From Chimonanthus salicifolius (taxonomy: Eukaryota; Streptophyta; Magnoliopsida; Laurales; Calycanthaceae): a DNA stretch of 64,000 bases. The notes under the pieces are model-generated. The model made no database searches, was not told the origin of the DNA, and saw only the letters and a list, made by a program, of their open reading frames with translations. Within the stretch, counting starts at the first letter, position 1. Each line of letters opens with the position of its first letter. Shown here in pieces: positions 11,201-24,500 of this stretch. Made by a program: the position numbers and the translations under genes. The stretch covers positions 3,720,001-3,784,000 of the forward strand of contig CM023540.1 of assembly GCA_013350335.1 (NCBI GenBank). Reading direction: 5' to 3'.

Positions 11201-14200
11201 AAAGAGAAATGGAGAAAAAGAAAGGACCATCACAGAGGCTAGGTGTCAATATCTCCTGCAAATAGAGGCCCAATGGTTGGTCCCACACAACTGAAATGCA
11301 AAGGGTGATTCTACTATGACTGGAGTGTTTCACATTTGACAGATCTCAGGAGGAGGAGTCTTTTTGATGTATCTCATAGATGTTTTTGATATATTCATAG
11401 GTGTGTTGTGATATGATATATTTTTCTTTTCTTTTTGATATACCTTTTAGACCAAAAGATGCCGCTTCACACACTGTACCTATTTTTCAATATAATTTAT
11501 TCTATTTGTTTCCGCTCAAAAAATAATGCAAAGTCTAACTGAATAGATGGTGGAGAGGCTAAAAATGATACTAGAAAGGTGGGATCCTACAAACAGATGA
11601 AAAAAAAATGGGGCCTCTAGATGGACAACCGCAATGGAGGGCTTTTCTGATTTTATTGCTAGCAGTCAGCTTATTAATTATCCACTTTCAGGTCGTAGTT
11701 TCACCTGATCCGACAAGCAGGAGAGACCTAAATGATTTTGGTGGTATATGTTGATGATATTGTCCTTATAGGTAACAATGATGCGGTCATTTCTACCTTC
11801 AAAAGTTATCTTCAACGGACATTTGATATTAAGGATTTGGGGCCCCTCCGTTACTTTCTTGGCATTGAAGTTGCTAGGTCCTCTCGTATACTCTCCTCTT
11901 TCAGCGGAAGTATGCCTTGGATCTCCTCCAAGAAGCTGGATATTCTGGATGCAAACCTATTGATATTCCGCGGGATGTTAACACTAAGTTATCAGCATCA
12001 GACGTGACTTTTCTTGACACTCCGGCCTTTTATCAGAAAGTAGTCAGCAAACTCATTTATCTCACCATCACGAGTTCAGACTTATCCTATGTTGTTGATG
12101 TCATCAGCCAGTTCATGCGTGAACCACGGGACACTCACCTCCATGTTGTGTTTCCTATTCTTTGGTATCTTAAGACTCATCTTGACCGTGGCTTGCTTTA
12201 TGCATATCAGCCTATATGTCCGGTTCATGGTTATTCAAATACTGATTAGGTCGGGTCTCCTGATGATCGCCGTTTTACCAATAGCTACTGTGTCTTCTTG
12301 TGGTCACATTTAGTCTCCTGGTGAAGCAAGAAGCAATCCATTGTTGCTCGGTTTAATACTGAGGCCGAATATCGTGCCATGGCTAATACCGCATCTGAAT
12401 TGTTGTGTTTTTGACAATTTCTTACTAAATTGGGCTTTATTCCTGCCGATCTACTCATCATGTTCTGTGACAATCAGGCGGCCATCAACATTGCCTCTAA
12501 TCTAGTCTTTAATGAGAGGGCGAAACACATTGAAGTAAATTGTCACTTCCTTCGTCAGCATATTTTTTAAGGCCGACTTTTTACCCCTTACTGTATTCTA
12601 AAGATCAACTTGTGGATATGTTGACAAAGCCAGTTCCTAGGGTTCAGCTCACTTCGGTTGTTAGCAAGCTGAATTTACTGGACATCCTCGAATCATCTTG
12701 AGGCGAAGTGTTGTGGGACCCACTTCAGGACATAGTTGACCAAAATAATTTCAGTATGGAGAGCTGACTGGGAATATGTCGCTAGCTGTATAGTTTATTA
12801 TAACGAATTATTCTTTGAATCATTTCCTTTTTACCCACCATGAACGGCTCCCTTTTTGTTATATATACACGTAACCTCTAATAGTTGGAATACAATAAAA
12901 TACAAAGAATTCTTCTCCATATTTTCTTTTCTCCTTCTCTTTCTCCTGTTATTATTCTACAATAGGTTGGGTAGATTTTTGGTAACTGTTGAATGGGAGG
13001 AACTCTTTAGGGAGGGGGTGCAGAAGTTGAGAAGACCATTGTTTATCATTGTTGTTAAAATCTTACGATACACGATTTGTATCTTATGATTCATACAATA
13101 TGATAAAAGGAACAATTTGTATCTATTAACAAATCCTACGATTCGTATAAATAATAGAATTGTGGAGTTATTAGAAGTGTGAAAGGATGAAACATTTTGT
13201 TTTAATGGTTTTTTAGGCTTGAGTTGATGGACATTTAAGACTTTTCGATTTTTTTGAGGGTTTTTTAGTTCATTATTGACTTTTCACAGTATCGTTGGAT
13301 TATGTACTAATCTTATACTTTTGAGAGTTGGATCATTGAAATTTGAACTCCAATGAACTAATTATATAATATTCACTTAACATTGAAAGAAAGTTTGAGA
13401 ATTGCTCATGTTATTACATTTTAGATATATTTTACGTTATTTCATATATTAAACATTTTTGAGGAAAATCACTTATTTATCTTATGATTCTACGATTTAC
13501 GATATCCGATTTGCAGTTCAAGATGCATAACGATTTTATGATACGATTCGATTCTCACAACATCTCTAGTGATCATTGGCCTTTACTTCATGCTGAGGAG
13601 GATTGGGAACCTAAACCTTTTTTGGCTCAATAATGCTTGGCTGGAATGGAAAGACTTTCTAGAGAAGGTGGAGGAGTAGTAGGACAGTTTTCATGTGAAT
13701 GTTGGGCCGGATTTGTTGTATATAGGAAGCTGAAACTCCTTAAAGCTAAAATTACATAGTGATGTGGAGAATCAGTTGGCTGGACTAAGGAAAGTAAAGA
13801 ATAGATTTTGAATGAAATTGATGCATGGGAAGAAGTTGGGGACGAGGATTTAAATAAGGATTTAGGGCTGAAAAGGGAATGCAAGGTGAAGTTGTTGAAG
13901 CTTACCAAAACAGCGGAGATTGAATAGCGACAACAATCTCATGCCATTTGGTTGAAAGAGGGAGGGAGACAAGAATACTAATGTTTTTCCATAAGTGGGC
14001 TAGCTTGCATAGGAGGGTGAACACTATTAAGGTGTTTGTGGTGAATGGAAGGAGGATGAAGGATAGGGGGCAGTGAAACTAGACCTGGCAATGGGTTGGG
14101 TAGGGTGGGGTTCAAGTTAGGTCGTATTTGGGTTCGGGTCACGAAACGTCAACCCATTACTTGTTTATTAAATGGGTTAGTCGGTTCCGGGTTGGGTAGG

Positions 14201-17200
14201 GTCGGGTTCAAGTTAGGTCGTATTAGGGTTCGGGTCATGAAACCTCAACCCATTACTTGTTTATTAAATGGGTTAGTCGGTTCCGGTTTATTTCGGGATC
14301 GATTCAGGTCTGGACGCTTTTCGAGTGGCCCATTTACTTAATCAAAACACATAGATGTTTAGCTCATTTTAAAAAAAATTAGAAGAATATCAAACAATAA
14401 AATACCCATAAATATTAAAAAAAATTATAAAAATGTTTAATTACTAACCTTTCATATATGAAATATTAAAAATTTAAAATATCTACAAGAACATTAAAAA
14501 TTCATGTTAGTTGAATGAGGACTACTTAATCGAATCACAAAGATTTTCTTAATCTAATCAAAGCAATAATTTATTTAAGTACCTTCAATCAAATAGAGAG
14601 TGCTGAGTGTAAGACTGACAACAGAGAAAAAGTCCACAAGTTAAGCCTGAGCTGTGAAGTAGAAATTTAGTTAAGAAGTTAAAAAAATAGGGAGAGAGAA
14701 CCTTAAAATTCAGAGAGAGAGTGCGACATTGGTGTGGGAAAAGGTCGACAAGTCACTGCTGAGAGAGATTTAATTTTTACATTAATTGGGAAAAGATTGA
14801 GAGAAAAAAGGGAGTACCTTAAAAATCAGAAAGAGAGAGAGAGCGAGTATCCCTTGTATGAGATAGAGAGTGACCAGGTAATTGAGAAGCCATAGGCTCG
14901 CAAGCCATAGCCTACAAGCAGAAGAAATGGTATGTTTAAAAGAGATTTGATTTCTAGTGTAATTTTGCATTGAATTTGAGTTTCTTGTTTATGCAATTTT
15001 AATTCTAGTGAAGTTGCAATTTCATTTCACATGGTTTTGGAATTCCTATTGAAATTGAGCCTTTTTGAGCAGTAGGGAAATTGAGCCTTAATCTTCTTTC
15101 GAAAGTGAAATTAGGTTTAGGTTCTATTTTTTCAATTGGAATTCGGTTTTCTCGATTTTCGAGTGAACTATTAATTTCTTTTTCAGTTTTTTCTATTCTA
15201 ACAGTAGAATTCAACATTTAATTACTTTGATTTGTTATTTGATTTAACATTTTACCTAGAAATCCAAGTATTTCTAGAGATTCCTGGAATTTTTAAATTT
15301 GGGTTTCTCATTTCATGTGAGCCAAGACAAAGTTCGTTGGAGACCTTAAAAGATTGCAAAAATCAATTTTGGCCTTCATCAAAATCACACATGAATTACA
15401 ATAACTACAATTGTAACAAAACAGTCCATGTCAGTGACACCATATCATAAAATCCCCATAACTTCAATCCATTTGCAATCTATTATATGGTCTCTATAGC
15501 ATCTGCATCATGATGGGTGGTGTATAACAACATGTTGTAAAAATGCTCTAATTAGATGATGAGAGTTTCCGGTGTGATTTGAACCCGAGTCAAGATGCGA
15601 GATTGACCTAGAGGAGATTAATTAATAGATATGCAGCGGATTAACAATATTAATAAAGAGATATGTGTTGTGTGATAAGAGTGTGCCCGGATACTAAACA
15701 ATCGCACAAAAACAAGACCAACACCCACAACACAAGATGTATAGTGGTTCAGTTTAAACAAACTCACATCCACTATTGGACTCACGCAACCTTGGGCTTT
15801 CCTAAATACACTATGTGGGGAATTACACTCTCACGAAAAGAATATGACTTTCACCTATCAAATTGATTGAGAATTTCACCCAATCCCTAAGGGTTTGAAA
15901 GGTTCAACTTAACCCCGACCTACGTCGTTATCCCTCTATTTTTTATAGTTGTTCAAGCACCTTGTTTTAATCCACTTCACAATAATGGTGTTTAAAATGA
16001 AAAGCAAACACTAAAAAGCACTTGCCTTTTGAAAGATCACTTGTAGATGTTGTGCTTCTTGAAGACTCTTTCCCAATGTGATGTCGTATGTAGACGAAGA
16101 TGTGCCGTGTGTAGTGCAATCACAATCCTTGGGAGGGTTTCTAGGATTTAAGATGTGTCAATGCTATCCTAGATGGTTTCCCTCTCTCTCTCTCTCTCTC
16201 TCTCTTAATCTCAATCAAGATGATTGGATTTGAATGATTCACCAAGTCTAGTGTTTAGAGAGGAGTTGGGAGAGGCTTGGGATATCTGGGAATGCCTTGT
16301 GATTTTCCTTTGTTAAAAGCTCCAACCCATTTCTCCAAAATTCGGAGTTTATATAGGCAACCAGAATTTTTGCCGAAAGGCATGGCGATTGATCGATCGA
16401 TCATGGAGATGACCGTTACACATTAAATCACTCCAACGGATAGATAACGGTCACCGCACGATGGATCATGCTCCACGGTTGTTCATTTGTTCCGACTCAC
16501 GATTGATTGTGATCTGACGATAGTATCGTCTTGAGCCTCTACTATTTTGACAATGTTTGTCAATCCAGACCTCTTTCAATTTCCAGTACGAATGGTCGTG
16601 GTGCCGATGTGTCGGCCCTGTCACTGGCGTGGGTCGTGCGCCCGATTGATCGTAATCTATTCCTCACGATAGGTCGCCACCAGACGATTGTATCATCTTG
16701 AGACTAGCTGAGTTTGACATTGTTTGTCCAAATCAGCACTTTAAAAAACCAAGTTGATTAATTGTGTGCCCTTGATCGGCCCTGTCTCACTGATTGATCA
16801 TATTTCCGATGTATCGTCCCTGAGACCCAATGTGTTTGACAAACCATTCCAACCAAAACATGTGTTTTTCCAAACGATGGATGGCTAAACCACGATGTAT
16901 CGAGGCGATGGATCGCCGACACGATGTGTCGTCCTAACAGTAAAATTCAATGGTTTTAGTATTAAGTCGATGTTTTGATTTTGGTGTCAAACATTCACTT
17001 GCCTTAGTTGATTATCCAGATATGATACCTAATCCTAGGCAAGGTCATCCTAAGGTGTTGGATTCCACCTAAAGTCATCTAAGGCTAATTTACTTTTGTG
17101 ATTGCCATACACTTGGTGACGATGAATCTTCAACTTGATCTTCCATCTTTGAGGCTTTTGATTCAATCTTCATCACTCCGTGACTCTTGTATTCTTGCTT

Positions 17201-20200
17201 CAACCTTCCGAGGTAATGCTTCACCTAAGTCATGGAATTGACAAATTGGTGACTCGGCAAGTCAGGGCACTAACAATCTCCGTCTTTATCAATTTCCATG
17301 ACAAAACACCTAGAAACTAAAGAATTACAGACTCGATGACTTAGCCCAATCCATTATACATTTGAATACAGAAGATACAATAATTAAGTACATATTCAAA
17401 TGACACAATTCCTAGACTCTATGCTTCAAGATGATTTCTAAATCGCTTATCTTGTAAGCTCTATTGTGATCCTGTACAAAATACCTGTACACACAAATAA
17501 TGCAAACTCGGTGGAAGCATAGGTCTCCCCTTCAAATGTTAGTCCATAAAGCACATAGTGCTCCTCCGTAACTAATGGACTAAACCCCCTTTAGTCTTGA
17601 TTAATCTCCCCCTTAATCAAAGACTCTATCCTCCATAAAGCTCTCCCAAAGCTTCTAATTATTCTCTCCCTTAATTTAAGCTATCTTTCAAGCTTCCAAA
17701 ATTCTCCCCCTTTTTGTCATAAATTGACAACGGACATTTAAGCACTAATACACCATTTTATTGTGCTTCAACAAGTCCCAAATGTTGGACTGGAGATGGA
17801 GAAGGAGGGGTCACATGCATTTTCAAAAAATTATACCTAATTTTGAAACAATAATAATGCATGTAAGAGGAGGGAATCACTCATACAAGAAATATTCCAT
17901 TAAAATATCATATGAGTGAAAACATCATGAACTAAATAAATAGATTAACAACCAATTTTAGCACATAGTTCTTGAAGGATGAGATGATGCAAAGAGATTT
18001 ACCAATACAAGCACAATTGCATCAATGCATGAATTAAGTTCATTCATCAAGATATACACCAATAAAGAGATACAATGAATGAACAAACATCCTATCCTTG
18101 GAAATCCATTATGTGTTGTGGGACCCACACATCACACATCTAGTGATGTGGGCCCCAATTAATGTCTAGATTCATTATATATTGCAGGTCAACACAAATA
18201 GATTGTAATTAGGATACACTTATTGCATTTCCTTTTTTGTTCCCCAGATTGTATCTATATTTTCTGTTTAAACACTGTATCCTCTAAGAGGAATACATGA
18301 TCAATATATTGACAGAGATAATTCTCTGCTTCTACATTCTCTCTTTGTCCTTTTTCCTTATTTTCATATTCCTTTTCTACATGGTATCTGCCAAGGAAGG
18401 TCCTTGACCTTCGTTTTCAATTCCCTTCTTAGAATTATTTTTTTTCCGGCGACCATAATTGTCACCGGCGAAGGTTCTGTCACCAGAAATCCCTCCTTCC
18501 TTGTCGTTTTTGACAGAGGAATCCATCAATAAGGTTGGATTTCTGTTTCGTGGCTCCCTGGTTTTCGGTTTCTGGTTTGGATCTGCATGGATCTAGCTCT
18601 GCTGCCCCTCGGATCTCTACCATTGGCGTCGCCCTGGCCCACCTTCCATCGCATAAGGTTGACCTACTGTTTCGGTCAACGGTGGGGCCCCCTCATCCGT
18701 TCTTCTTTTCGCTGCTGTTTCCGGCTGGGAAAGTTTTTTTTTGGGGATTTCTCCTTCGATCTACTGCAATCTTCTGAAACCACTCACGGATCTTTCCTTT
18801 GTGGTTTCGTCCTTGACTTAGGCCCCCATCGAACTGGTAAGTCCCACCTTTCATCTCAGGTGGGCCCCTCTATTTGCTGTTCTATAGATCTGCCTCTTGG
18901 GACGTCTGCCAATCCATCGTCAACTGGCGATTGGTCGCCATGACATCACAGATTTTTCCTTCTAAAATCCATTTCGTTTTGAAATATCCCTCTTGGTCTA
19001 AAAAACACATGGCATATAAACATGATTCTACTAACAAGAACATATATGCCACACAAGTATCTTGCACACATTCAATTCAAAAATAACATTTACCTATTAA
19101 GCACATGGAATGAAGGCAAGATACCAATGAGATTCCAAAACATGATTCAAATGTGTTAACCATATTGTTAAACATGACATATCTGAGCTACCATTTTAGG
19201 ACTTGGAATCTAAGTCCACCATTCTATGACGCTTCAATCATGATTAATACTATAGACAGGAAAGGTACAATCAAGTGCTTGAAAGAGTCAAATGTTTCAT
19301 TCCACAACACAAGGGTTGTTTGAACTCACTTGTACAAAGACGAGGTTCAACTACAATTGGTCTAAAGATGCTCCAATGATGCATAATTCTTAGACCAATG
19401 TAGGGCATGAACAAGGTCCTATCCCTTAGGGATCCATATGAAATTTTGATCTGGACCTTTCCTCAATAATCCTTGGAAGTTGGGCAATTTGATTCTACCA
19501 ATTTGAACATTTGGCCCAATTCTGGAGGTTTGAGACAATGCCCTCCTTTTGATGTTCCTATTCATAGAATGAGGAGGTCTTAACCTATCCCTATTAGATT
19601 TTACATTGTAGGGATGATGCATGTAGTGAGGTGCATGGTCTTTCCTAAGAATAATCACATAATCAAAATGATATACCTTATTCTTCTTAGCATAGTGTGA
19701 ATTTCCAATCACCTCATTCTTTCTCTTCTTTGTTCTTTGATATAGACCATTACCCACCTTTGATTTAACCTGTATTCTTCTTGTCTTGCACTCATGCTTG
19801 AAATGCTCGGTTAATCCACAATAAAAACATAATATATTTGAAGTGTGTGTGGTGTGTGGCTTGTGGCTTTTGCCTAATTTGGATTGGAACATAGGTCTCT
19901 TTTGGTTTGATTGAGAATTACCAAGATCATGCCAATCACCATGAGGTTTACCCAAAATAGATTCTTCCAATCTTAGATTTCCTTGGATAACCTTGTCTTG
20001 AGATATCTTAACATTTTCAAAATTTGAGCTCAATTTTAAATTCTCATCTCTAAGACATCTTCCAACTTCATTTAGCTTCAAGATTTCATTCTCATGCAAT
20101 TTTAAATTTTCTTGAAGCAACTTATGTGATTCTCTCAAATTCATGATTTCATCATTTGCAATTTCCAAATTTGAGGAGAGAGAATCATTTTCAATATTTG

Positions 20201-21502
20201 CATTTTGAAGTTAGCTAGAGAGTTTGGCATTCTCAATTTTTACCTTATCAAGATCCTTTGCCAATCTCATACTTTCTATATACAAGGCATTATAGGATTC
20301 TTGGAGGTCATCTTCATCTTCATCAAGATCTTTATCATCATCCGCTTCCTTACTTGAGGATTCCTCTTGGTCATTAACAATAGAGGCAATGAAACATTTC
20401 AAATTTGCACCTCTCTCATGATTCTCCATTTGGTTATGAGAGGTGGAGCCTTCCATTGAACTATCCAAAGATTTGCAAAAGCTTTCAATAATCTCATTTT
20501 GGATAGAGGTCCAACCTTTTTCATCATGGGATGCAAGTATATTCTCTATTTTTATTTTCAAATAAACCAATACAGAGTAAACAAACAATAGAGATTTATA
20601 AATAATTTTTCGGGCTTCCATGATGATGTTCTAGCATGGATCAATGCAGATGTTTAAATCCTTACAAAGAGCACGAGGCTCTGATACCAATGGAGAGTTC
20701 TCGGTGTGCTAGACGCCGAGTCAAGTGCAAGATTGATCCTAGATGGGGGTGAATAGGGCAATAACCAATTTTTCCGGTCTTCACAAATTTCTTGATTAAT
20801 TAATTAGATATGCAGTGGATTAACAATATTAATCAAGAGATATTGAGAGTTCCCGGTGTGCTAGAACCCGAGTCAAGATGCAAGGTTGACCCTAGAGAGG
20901 GGGTGAATAGGGCAATAACCAATTTTTCCGGTTTTCACAAATTTCTTAATTAATTAATAGATATGCAGCGGATTAATAATATTAATCAAGAGATATGTGT
21001 TGTGTGATAAGAGAGTGTGTCAATACTAGAACAATCACACAAAAACAAGATCAACACTCACAACACAAGATGTATAGTGGTTCGGTTTAAACAAACCTAC
21101 ATCCACTGTTGGACTCACCCAACCTTGAGCTTTTCTAAATACACTATGTGGGGAATTACGCCCTCACGAACAGAATAAGACTTACACCTATCCAATTGAT
21201 TTGGAATTTCACCCAATCCCTAAGGTTTTGAAAGGTTCGACCTAACCCCTGTCTATGTCCTTATCCCTCTATTTTTTATAGTTGTTCAAGCACCTTGCTT
21301 TAATCCACTTCACAATGACGGTGTTTAAAATTAAAATCAAAGAAACACTTACCTTTTGAAAGCTCACTTGTAGATGTTGTAGTTCTTGAAGACTCTTTCC
21401 CAATGTGATGTCGTATGTAAACGAAGATGCACTGTGTGTAGAGCAATTACAATCCTACGGAGGGTTTCTAGGGATTTAAGTTATGCCAATGCTATCCTAG
21501 AT

Positions 21503-21537
<35 letters not shown>

Positions 21538-24500
21538 GTCAATCAAGATGATTGGATTTGAATGATTCACCAAGTATAGTGTTTAGAGAGGAGTTCAGAG
21601 AGGCTTGGGATATCTGGGAATGCTTTATGATTTTCCGTTGTTAAAAGCTCTAACCCATTTCTCCAAAATCTGGAGTTTATATAGGCAACCGGAAATTTTC
21701 CCGAAAGGCATGGCGATTGATCGTCCCTAGCGATCGATCATGGAGATGACCGTTGCACATTAAATGCACTCCAACGTATACATAACAGTCACCGCAAGAT
21801 GGATCATGTTCTACGATTGATTGTCTGTTCTGACTCACGATTGATCGTGGTCTAGCGATGGTATCGTCCTGAGGCTATCCTGTTTTGATCGTATTTTTCA
21901 ATCCAGACCTCTTTCAATTTCCAGGACAAATGGTCGTGGTGCCGATGTGTCGGCTTTGTCACTGGCGATGGGTCGTGCGCCCGATTGATCATGATATGTT
22001 CCTTACGATGGGTCGCCACTAGACGATTGTAACGTCCTGAGACCAACTGAGTTTGACAGTGTTTGTCCAAATCAGCACTTTAAAAATCTAGGTTGATTGA
22101 TCGTGTGCCTAATTGATCGGCCCTGTCCCAGTGATTGATCATTTTTCCGATATATCGTCCTTGAGACCCGATGTGTTTGTGATGTAGGCTGGGTAGGATA
22201 AGACACCCTACTCAATCACTTGAGCTGAAGCTTAGTAAAAACCAACACGAGTTTAACACAACCCGTGAATATCAAATAGTAAACCCAACTCACAAAGTAA
22301 TGAAATTAATTGAATCAATTAACTTAAAACACGACACTCGAATGGGTTTTCAAACAAACCTGAATACTTTTGAAATCCACTTAGTTTTGTTAAAATTGGG
22401 TCTTAAAAGGGCAATATCAAACTTTAAAAGAAACTGGATTTAAACCATCAAATAAAATCAGTTTCACTCATTTAAAAAAACAAACACTTAGGCTGGATTT
22501 TGATATAAAAAAAAAAATAGTAAAAAGGGTTCTATACCCAACGACCTTAGTTATCAAGATTAAAACCCACTTTAATCACCAATTCAGATTTGGATACGTT
22601 GTTTTCAATAGTAAAAAAAATAGGGTTTTGATCTATTTTTAATCACTCACAACAACGTTAAAAGTGGTTTTAATTATCACTTAAAATCAATTCAAAAGCA
22701 GAAAATTAAAATTGTTTTAAACCTTATTTCAATCTATGAAAATCTGATTATTCAGTTAAAGAAATCAATTTCCATGCAAAACTGGTTTTCAACATCCGCG
22801 ACTCGACGTGACTCAAGTTAATTAAACCATCAGCGTTCCCGCTGAATCAGTGGGTTTAATCAACAATTAGAACCTTGATTCAATTAACTCCAAAACTTAG
22901 ATGAGTTAAGAATTACTTGATTCTCGAAGAGGAGAGTTCACTTGATCCTCAAGACGCCTCAACTCGGTGAGGACTCCGTAGCACAAAGCTACACTCGGGT
23001 GCAACCTCGGTTGTCTTAGGCCAAAAAAAACAAACCACCGTTTGTTAAGAATAAAATAAAACTTTTATTAATCCAAAACTCCCCCAAATCTGGCTTCTTA
23101 CAATGCTTAAATAGAAGACATCTACCGACTGTCCTCTAAAAACAAGGAGCCGACCCTCCTTACATGGTTCGATCTGAAATCCTAATTAAGGTAAAATTCT
23201 AAAATAACATAGTTCTAATTAATGCAGCCTATGGTTCTAAATAAGCTAACTGCTAATTCGAGCAAAATAATCCTTTAATAAATCTAAACTCGGTGTTGCC
23301 TTTCAAATCCAACGTTGTTACATGTGTCCTAATGTATTTAGGACTTTGGCCATGATTAATTCAAGTTGAATCATGCTACTGAGAACCGTTCATGCAGCAT
23401 TCACACCACAACTTGGCCTTTACACGAGTTGGGCTTGACTTTCTGTCAAGGGCTAAGCTCGACTTGAACCTGAAGTGACGAAACTGCTCACCCCCCCCCC
23501 CCCCGCCGGATCAAACATAAAATTTTCATCTCTCAACTTTGGCACCGAACTTGCTAAATTGCTAATATACCTGACTGGGTCAAAATTAAAATTTTGATTA
23601 CTTCTCATGATGTCTACATCATACTTGGTATCTTATCCTACCCAGCCTACATCAGAATGGCTATCAAAGCTTTGGAGTCATTTGAGACTCATACTTCGAT
23701 TAGGGGTTAGTTATGGTAAGGTGTGACCACCTTCGTAACCGACAAGCGAGGAATGGTTATTTGTTCCCTTCCAGTCATAGTCATCATGTGAGACGCGCCC
23801 CAGCAGAGCTGAATTTTCTAGCGACCGCGACAGACAATTTGATCTGTTATTTGAGTCATGTGCTCATCTACAGAGAGAGCTTGTGGCTCTAACGAATCAA
23901 ACAAGCCAATGCCCTCTCAGTTCGCCATTAATGAAGTCTAGGTACTCTAAATACTCATCTTCAGATGAAAGCTTAGATGAGAGTTTCGATGAAAGCTTTT
24001 ACTATCACAGACATAGGACAAGATATGCAATCAACCAATATCACGCCCCGCCTTCCTACACCTAGACGTGCGTGATCTGACCGTACAAATTTAAATCACC
24101 TGCTGCCCTAAATGGGTCTTACACCCAAAATCTGTGGCTAAATTAAAACAAACATAATTACTATTACAAGCCACCACACTTTTTCAAGACCACAACCTGC
24201 TCGAAGACATAACATCTCATTTAACCTTCCAAATAACTGAAAAGGGATAATTACCACTCACAAAAGGATTTCTAAACGCATCACTTACTCACATTCCCAT
24301 AACAATCAAATTAAAGCGTTCTCAAAATTAATCCATACTTGAATTTATTATCCATGTTTCCACAAATTAAAAATAAAAGAATAAACAACTTTCTCAAAGT
24401 CTCAAATCAAATAAACAACCAACTTATAATCTAAATAATAAATTCTGCACTAACTAAGCGTTTTTACGAATTCTTCATCGACTCCTCGTTTTCTAAGCTC

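Larger units (their letters stand above)
11640..14077 (+). mobile_element. LINE endonuclease/linker fragment, split by two insertions
   Basis: The endonuclease C-terminus runs in three pieces: 11640-11729 ([21 protein letters not shown]), 12962-13049 ([21 protein letters not shown]) and 13563-14077 (SDHWPLL, then a degraded linker matching [13 protein letters not shown] and [14 protein letters not shown] patterns). A copia remnant (11730-12961) and a MITE-like element (13050-13562) interrupt it. The LINE reading resumes at the expected codon after each, which supports both insertions. It has several frame errors and ends before the RT. Confidence 0.8.
15560..17275 (-). repeat. 3' LTR of the SIRE-like element
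   Basis: 1716 bp, coding-strand start TGTTAGTGCCCTGAC, + strand left end TGAGAGTTTCCGG. It shares blocks with the 5' LTR: GTGGTTCRGTTTAAACAAAC, ATCCACTATTGGACTCA, a CT microsatellite (16182-16205), TATA box, palindrome array and the GGAATTGACAAATTGGTG end. Confidence 0.9.
17276..20676 (-). other. Internal region of the SIRE-like element, mostly non-coding
   Basis: From the polypurine side (minus GATAAAGACGGAGAT just before the 3' LTR) to the primer site. CTCCCCC-rich stretches at 17525-17720 resemble further polypurine-type tracts. Only gag is recognisable (19419-20621). The stretch 18961-19418 contains no recognised protein. Confidence 0.7.

Noticed and set aside
20677..20690. Fragment of a tRNA-Met gene
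   Set aside because: Only the 3'-terminal complement is present, exactly beside an LTR; it is a primer site. The same holds for 421-432.
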